From: Helicobacteraceae bacterium
GTDB taxonomy: Bacteria > Campylobacterota > Campylobacteria > Campylobacterales > Sulfurimonadaceae
NCBI GenBank assembly: GCA_027023805.1
Contig: JALVUF010000023.1
Coordinates: forward strand, 1-39,990
Direction: 5' to 3'
DNA: 39,990 nt
Part shown: positions 35,167 to 39,990 of the stretch, one piece after another
How the letters are laid out: the number at the start of each line of letters is the position of its first letter
How positions within the stretch are numbered: the stretch's first letter is position 1
Made by a program: the position numbers and the translations under genes
The notes under the pieces: generated by a model
The model's database searches: none
What the model was told of the DNA's origin: nothing
The model's input: only the letters and a program-made list of their open reading frames with translations

Positions 35167-36474
35167 CTATAATACTGGTATATCAATATTCATATTTTCA
35201 CCTGTATATACTTGTATAGAAGCAGTACAGGTATCAGAAAGCCCTAAAAGAGGACTTGTACGACTTGTTGTATCACTTGTACAGGTATTTTTTACGATTT
35301 GTTCAGTTTTTTGCAAATTATTATCAGCATCAGGATACTCGACAACATTAGGCTGTTGAGGGATTAGAGAGTAAACTGATTTATTATTTTGTGTAAGCTT
35401 CTCCTCTTGCCAGTATCTACCCTTACCATTTTGTAGTGCTTGATTAGATTTATTTTTACTGCACCCTGTCTTTTGTAAGTGCTGCATTATTTGTGAATAT
35501 GTTGGTTTTTGAGTTTGAGTCTCAATAAAATCTTTTATAACTTCATTAATTTCGGATATTTCCTGAGTTTCAGATGCCTTTAAAAAATCTATTTCAGTAA
35601 GTGTGTGATTATTATTGTAAATAAATGCTACATCTTTCAAATCACCAGTTCTTGCTTTAAAATTCTTAAAAATAAAGGTGCCTTTAAACTCATTTTTTGA
35701 AAGAATATAGGCGTTACCAGTATCCTCTTGAAATGCTGAACTGCCCGCATATACAAGCTCCTGTAGGTCTTTTTGTGGTTTATTTGTATGATGTAAAAAT
35801 AGTATTGTCGCACCTCTTGCACGCAAGCTTTGCAAAATTTCCATGATTTTACTCACATCTTTATTTTTATCTCGATCACCGCCAATCATGAAATTTTTAA
35901 TACTATCAAAAACTATTAAGACATCTACCAAGTTTGTTTTTTGTAGTTGTTTTATTATATGCCACATTTGTTTTTTTAAAGCATTGGACTCATGTAAATA
36001 TCTAAATTTTTTACCCCAATTTTGTTTTAAAATATGTATATTTCGCTCTTTTATTGTGGCTGATCCATTGTCGCCATCGAAATATATGACATTTTTTATC
36101 GCATTTATCGATAAAAACATATTACACAAGGCAACACTTATCAGACTTTTTCCAGATCCAGGTGGCGCTGCAAACATTGTTATCTCGTTTTTTACCATAA
36201 AATTTTGATATAAATATTCAAGTTTAGTATCCTCTATTTTTTGTGGATTTAAGTCCACAGTATCTAGCAAATTATCAAGTTGATTTAGCGTTTTTTCAAC
36301 TTTCAGACTTAATTTAGATTTCAAAATTTTCATTTCTTTCTCGATTTCAATCAGATCAAAATCTTCAACAAAATCACTCAACTTGAGTCTTTCCAACTGT
36401 TCTAATCTTGCTCTTTGTGCCTCTTTTTGTTTTACTTTTGCCTCAATTTTTGCTACACTTTCACTATTATTCAT
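35167..36474 (-). CDS. RepA-like hexameric ATPase/helicase of mobile element
   Basis: A 435-residue RecA-fold ATPase (AAA_25/RepA group) as found in replication modules of small plasmids and integrative elements. An N-terminal coiled coil (about 5-75) precedes Walker A APPGSGKS (about residue 104), IYFDGDNG, Walker B VLIVFDSI and a sensor-like FLHHTNKP. The C-terminal 100 residues are low-complexity and serine/threonine-rich. AAGGAGC precedes the ATG. It suggests that the element once replicated or amplified itself. The gene appears intact, unlike its two downstream partners. Confidence 0.85.
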   Translation of the reverse strand: MNNSESVAKIEAKVKQKEAQRARLEQLERLKLSDFVEDFDLIEIEKEMKILKSKLSLKVEKTLNQLDNLLDTVDLNPQKIEDTKLEYLYQNFMVKNEITMFAAPPGSGKSLISVALCNMFLSINAIKNVIYFDGDNGSATIKERNIHILKQNWGKKFRYLHESNALKKQMWHIIKQLQKTNLVDVLIVFDSIKNFMIGGDRDKNKDVSKIMEILQSLRARGATILFLHHTNKPQKDLQELVYAGSSAFQEDTGNAYILSKNEFKGTFIFKNFKARTGDLKDVAFIYNNNHTLTEIDFLKASETQEISEINEVIKDFIETQTQKPTYSQIMQHLQKTGCSKNKSNQALQNGKGRYWQEEKLTQNNKSVYSLIPQQPNVVEYPDADNNLQKTEQIVKNTCTSDTTSRTSPLLGLSDTCTASIQVYTGENMNIDIPVL

Positions 36475-36491
36475 TTTTTAAGCTCCTTTTT

Positions 36492-37067
36492 TTATTTAAA
36501 GATTAAGATCATCTGAGTTCCACCAAACTCAGTTGTTTCACCGCCAAATTGTCCATTATTCACCAAATTTATGAAATCTTTATCCCATTTTCCCTTGTCT
36601 GCTTGTTGCATAGACTCCTCCTCTTCTTTCAATATCAACGCCAAAGCATCCTCATCATGGCTAATATTTTCATCAATTTCAAAACCAATACTCCCTATAT
36701 CTATGTATGCTTTATATTTAGAATTTGTAGTAATATTCATGAAGATATTTATCCGCCGTTGTACGAACCATTTTATTGTTGCTTTTTTGCTAATCAAAGC
36801 TAAACAAAGTGAATTTTTGCCTTGCTTGGCATTTTTAAGCATTTTAAACCGCTTGCCATGCATATATCTATCAACTTCTGCGCCTACATCATCAATTTTT
36901 CGAACTAAATCTGCCCTCATTGGATTTGTTTGAAACATTTCACGACAAGACTCTCTTGCCCAAAAACAAGCATCTTCAAAAATTTCATCTATTAAAAAAA
37001 TATCTTCTGAACATCTAATATTTTTTGAGTAATATTCTATTGCTATATCAAGTGCGTTCATTTGCAT
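36492..37067 (-). CDS. Mobile-element protein of unknown function
   Basis: I do not recognise this protein (191 residues from the ATG at 37067; the frame opens 16 codons earlier, but AAAGG 7 bases before 37067 supports the later start). It has no signal peptide or membrane helix. The C-terminal part is acidic (SHDEDALALILKEEEESMQQ) and ends in a glycine-rich FGGETTEFGGTQ. It lies 17 bases upstream of the RepA-like gene and is first in the leftward transcript of the element, divergent from the XRE repressor and facing its operator. That position suits a replication or early-control protein. Confidence 0.75.
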   Translation of the reverse strand: MQMNALDIAIEYYSKNIRCSEDIFLIDEIFEDACFWARESCREMFQTNPMRADLVRKIDDVGAEVDRYMHGKRFKMLKNAKQGKNSLCLALISKKATIKWFVQRRINIFMNITTNSKYKAYIDIGSIGFEIDENISHDEDALALILKEEEESMQQADKGKWDKDFINLVNNGQFGGETTEFGGTQMILIFK

Positions 37068-37105
37068 AAAACAACCTTTTATATTATAATAGTAAAACAG
37101 AATAT

Positions 37106-37137
37106 TAAATACCATTTAGTATATTTTATACCAAATG
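37106..37137. promoter_or_regulatory. Probable XRE repressor operator between divergent element genes
   Basis: The core is an inverted repeat, CATTTAGTATA (37113-37123), TTT, TATACCAAATG (37127-37137), with one mismatch in 11 pairs. An overlapping TAAAT-ACC-ATTTA palindrome covers 37106-37118. The site lies in the 101-base gap between the unknown gene and the XRE regulator, the usual place for a lysogeny-type switch. Confidence 0.7.
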
Positions 37138-37168
37138 TTGTTATATTGTCAAGGAATAATTTAAAAAT

Positions 37169-37909
37169 ATGGATATTTCAGAAAAAATTAACTTAATAAG
37201 AACAAATATAAAATTAAATCAAAAAGACTTTGCTAAGCTTTTAAATGTTACTCAAGCGGCAATAAGTCGCTACGAAAAAGGTGAGAGAAAACCAGATTTT
37301 AATTTTCTAGAATCACTTATCAAAGTTTTAAAAATTAATCCTATGTGGCTCTTTTTAGATTATTCAGATATGTATATTAGTGAAGAACTTCTTGTAACTT
37401 CGAAAGAAAATATAGATTTACTTAAAGATTTAAATTTACTTCTAACACAAAATGCGCTAAATGAAAAGTTAAATGCTATTCTAATAGACGAAATACTCTT
37501 AAAATTTCAAATTTCCGATGAAGAAAAATCGCCGATGTATAAATTTTTTGAAGCTGTTAAACTGGAAGGTCATATACCTGTACGACCTTTTTTATTTTTA
37601 TATTATATCTTTCAGTTTATTGTACAAGATGAAAAAAAAGACTCTATTACAGATTATAGACAATATCTAATCGATATTATTTTATCTTTCAAAACTTTGT
37701 CGTGGCATAATAACCCTATATTTACTAACAAAATAAAAGATGAAATTTCTGCAAGATTTGAGCTCGAAATATCTAAAGAGGAATGCCAAGTTTTAGTTAC
37801 AAATGCTGAAACAACACTCAAAAAGCTAGAAGAAAAGATGCCAGCGAGCATGATCAAAGCTCATAGAAAAATCAACTTAAAATCTCTCTTCCCAGATAAA
37901 TTCAAATAA
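37169..37909 (+). CDS. XRE-family repressor of the mobile element
   Basis: A 246-residue regulator with an N-terminal XRE helix-turn-helix (about 6-62; NQKDFAKLLNVTQAAISRYEKGERKPD) and an unassigned helical C-terminal domain of about 170 residues. It lacks the LexA/CI-type peptidase motif in what I can see, so SOS-induced self-cleavage is not supported. It is divergent from the element genes and probably controls both directions at the operator 37106-37137. AAGGA lies upstream of the ATG. A strong hairpin follows its stop codon. Confidence 0.88.
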   Translation: MDISEKINLIRTNIKLNQKDFAKLLNVTQAAISRYEKGERKPDFNFLESLIKVLKINPMWLFLDYSDMYISEELLVTSKENIDLLKDLNLLLTQNALNEKLNAILIDEILLKFQISDEEKSPMYKFFEAVKLEGHIPVRPFLFLYYIFQFIVQDEKKDSITDYRQYLIDIILSFKTLSWHNNPIFTNKIKDEISARFELEISKEECQVLVTNAETTLKKLEEKMPASMIKAHRKINLKSLFPDKFK

Positions 37910-37929
37910 AGTTGAATTTATCTGATTTT
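37893..37929 (+). terminator. Terminator at the end of the XRE gene
   Basis: A perfect 13-bp stem CAGATAAATTCAA/TTGAATTTATCTG with a six-base loop is followed by ATTTTT. The XRE stop codon lies in the loop, so the 5' arm is coding sequence. It separates the repressor gene from the convergent restriction gene. Confidence 0.75.
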
Positions 37930-37936
37930 TAAAAAT

Positions 37937-39990
37937 TTACAAAAACTCCCTCATATGCTCAAAACTATTAGACTGTATAAATTGAGTCTGGGCTGATATT
38001 TCCTTGAAATGCTCAGTTGCACACTTGATTTTTGCTTCTTCTGTATCTCGTAAATCGTCTGTAAAGAGACTTCCCTTGCTTTCAACTACAAAGTAAAGCT
38101 TTTCTTCATTGTCTTTTTCGATTAGAACAGCCCAGTCTGGGTTGTATCTACCAAGAGGGGTATTTATCTTAAACCAAGAAGGGAGTTTTGTAAAAAGCTT
38201 TACATCTTCATTTTCATTAAACGACCTTGCAAACCCTTTTTCTATATCTGAATCATAAACAGTATAGTTGTAGATTGATTTGTTTTCTCGGTTTTCAATC
38301 ATATTTTTAGATAGGTATCCATAAAGCTCTTGGGTCTGAAAACACTCTTGGGCATAGTAGGAATCATTGCCGATTTTTTGGTATTTGATTCCATCAACAA
38401 TAAATATACTCATCGTTTTTTTGATAATTTTAATAGCACCATCAATGAATTTTTGAGGGTTGTTTTTAAAGCTTTCTAATTTTTTGCTTTTGATAAGTAT
38501 ATCTACAATATTTTTGCGTGTTAGATTCGTTTCATTCTGTAAGTATGTGATTATATCAGGTAGTTCATAGTCTATAATTTCTACATCACTAAACTGCTCT
38601 TTAACACTTTCTAAATCAACTTCAACACCAACTTTTGTGATTTTATTTTTTGCTTTTGAATAGAGATATTTAATCTTACCAATAGTAAGTTCATTCGCAA
38701 TTTTCTCAGCACATTTATCTACTAAACTATCAATATCAAAATCTACTCTATAAGTAGTTTTGTATTTTACTTGTTCCCATAGCTCTTTAAAATCATCACT
38801 AAGCAATACTTCTTTGTTAAGAGCTACAAGTTTTCTATCGTTAGCATCTTTTATATTGAGATTACCTGTAATTTTTTTGATTACTGCTGTTATATCAGCT
38901 TGCAAACTTTGATACTCAGTAGGCACTTCAAACTTATCATTTTTAATATCGAGTTTTAAACTATCTTGAATTTTACCCTTTCTATCTATATAATCATTCT
39001 CTTTGAGATACTCAAATATAGCCTCACTGTTATTAGCTCCAAAGTATTCTATTTCGCCATCAGCATTTTCTATAGGTATGTTTGCAAAAAAGTGCTCCTC
39101 AATAACACCAAATTTAATCCCTTCTTCTTTCTCTATCTCTGCTTGCAGGCTTTTGGCAAACTCTTCATAGCTTTCATTTGCCATAACGGTTAAAGTATTG
39201 ACATAAAAGCCTTGAACCCTCTCGCCATCTTGATTTACACATATTCTAAGCCCACGACCTATCTCTTGTCTTTTTTTCATTACAGATGCAGTTTCGTTGA
39301 GTGTGCATATTTGAAAAACATTAGGATTATCCCAGCCCTCTTTAAGTGCAGAGTGAGAAAATATAAACCGCAAAGGCTCACTAAAACTAAGTAGCTTCTC
39401 TTTGTTTTTCATAATCTTGTCAAATGCGCTCTCATCATCTCTGTTTTTACCCGTACTATCTTTTATGTGACCTTTTTTGTCCTGTGCAAAGTATCCATCG
39501 TGGATTTTTTCAACATCGGTGCTTTTGTCTACATCCTCAAAGAGTGTTTTATATTTTCTTTTTTGACTTATCTCTTTGTAGGATTGCTCAAACCATCGTG
39601 CATATTTTCCTTTTTGGGGATTTCCCTCTTCGTCATAGGTTCTATAGTTCGCTACTCTATCTATAAAAAAAAGACTCAATACCTTAATCCCTTTGGAAGT
39701 CAAACGCAACTCTTTATCTAAATGCTCTTCAATTGTTTTTCGTATTTGGAGACGCTTAATGCTATCGTCATCTATATCACCTATAACCTCGCCGATACCT
39801 ACACTCTCTCCATTGGAAAATTCGATATATTCATTCCCTTTTTCGATATAGATGTCATTCACCGTATAGCCACTATAAACATCTCTACCATTGGAGAGTT
39901 CATATAAATCACTTCCATCTTTAATGGTTATTGTTTTTCTACTTGTTGTGCCATTTTTAGTTATATCTATCTCAACTTTTGCACTTCTTG
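37937..39990 (-). CDS. Type III restriction enzyme Res subunit, C-terminal part
   Basis: The frame is open to the window edge, so about 684 C-terminal residues are visible and the N-terminal helicase half lies outside. Helicase motif V (SHSALKEGWDNPNVFQICTL) and motif VI (RQEIGRGLRICVN) occur, followed by a long linker and a C-terminal PD-(D/E)xK nuclease (YNPDWAVLIE, then VVESKGS). Res cuts DNA in complex with a Mod methylase, using ATP. The mod gene would be expected upstream, beyond 39990. A GTG at 39862 is not the real start. It is convergent with the XRE gene. Confidence 0.9.
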   Translation of the reverse strand, partial: RSAKVEIDITKNGTTSRKTITIKDGSDLYELSNGRDVYSGYTVNDIYIEKGNEYIEFSNGESVGIGEVIGDIDDDSIKRLQIRKTIEEHLDKELRLTSKGIKVLSLFFIDRVANYRTYDEEGNPQKGKYARWFEQSYKEISQKRKYKTLFEDVDKSTDVEKIHDGYFAQDKKGHIKDSTGKNRDDESAFDKIMKNKEKLLSFSEPLRFIFSHSALKEGWDNPNVFQICTLNETASVMKKRQEIGRGLRICVNQDGERVQGFYVNTLTVMANESYEEFAKSLQAEIEKEEGIKFGVIEEHFFANIPIENADGEIEYFGANNSEAIFEYLKENDYIDRKGKIQDSLKLDIKNDKFEVPTEYQSLQADITAVIKKITGNLNIKDANDRKLVALNKEVLLSDDFKELWEQVKYKTTYRVDFDIDSLVDKCAEKIANELTIGKIKYLYSKAKNKITKVGVEVDLESVKEQFSDVEIIDYELPDIITYLQNETNLTRKNIVDILIKSKKLESFKNNPQKFIDGAIKIIKKTMSIFIVDGIKYQKIGNDSYYAQECFQTQELYGYLSKNMIENRENKSIYNYTVYDSDIEKGFARSFNENEDVKLFTKLPSWFKINTPLGRYNPDWAVLIEKDNEEKLYFVVESKGSLFTDDLRDTEEAKIKCATEHFKEISAQTQFIQSNSFEHMREFL

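Noticed and set aside
39862-39862. GTG at 39862 as the start of a short restriction-like protein.
   Set aside because: The frame stays open to the window edge with sensible sequence, so the gene continues upstream.

Overview
This is a low-GC, gene-dense bacterial window. Its gene content fits a member of the Campylobacterota, probably Sulfurimonas-like. The pointers are the carboxyspermidine-type polyamine genes, a signal peptidase I with a long insert, a family-4 uracil-DNA glycosylase with divergent motif 1, a class II superoxide reductase, AT-rich -10 elements with poor -35 boxes, and very tight operons. The lineage is inferred from protein appearance only, with no database search.

Layout. 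(1) 1-3503, minus strand: a TetR-controlled tripartite drug efflux operon (tetR, HlyD adaptor, 14-TM DHA2 pump, start of a TolC-like channel), with a 21-bp inverted repeat upstream of tetR. (2) 3526-4786, minus strand: a CitE-like lyase and a small cytochrome c. (3) 4849-12499, plus strand: a nine-gene housekeeping run of folD, lepB, site-2 protease, rpiB, a coiled-coil membrane protein, apt, trpB, pepA and ychF. (4) 12489-18721, minus strand: a GAF-PAS-GGDEF-EAL protein, a stand-alone RCK protein, a voltage-sensor-type RCK potassium channel, a methyltransferase and carboxynorspermidine decarboxylase (nspC). (5) 18770-21055: a Sel1-repeat secreted protein, then carboxynorspermidine synthase; with nspC these would make spermidine or norspermidine without S-adenosylmethionine decarboxylase. 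(6) 21106-29532, minus strand: eight overlapping or abutting genes read as one operon, glyS, FAD oxidase, alpha/beta hydrolase, hemH, HAD phosphatase, DUF202 protein, DUF695-RraB protein, and an MFS-PlsC fusion. (7) 29710-33269, plus strand: superoxide reductase, Crp/Fnr regulator, arsenate reductase, uracil-DNA glycosylase and an LpoA-like secreted protein. (8) 33266-33640, minus strand: a YbgC thioesterase.

Accessory end. From 33642 the window enters a decaying integrative element. It holds an integrase broken by two TGA stops and two frameshifts, an excisionase-like gene with a nonsense codon at position 11, an intact RepA-like ATPase, an unrecognised gene, and a divergent XRE repressor with a strong inverted-repeat operator between the two. 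Next to it, running off the window, is the C-terminal part of a type III restriction (Res) subunit. The element abuts ybgC, whose Shine-Dalgarno sequence lies in the last codons of the dead integrase.

The most unusual non-gene signal is a repeated palindrome, TTACATGTAA. It occurs seven times, always inside genes and in two codon phases, far above chance for this base composition. I did not find a clearly new enzymatic or defence system. The palindrome, the paired RCK proteins with a textbook S4 helix, and the unknown gene of the element are the best leads.
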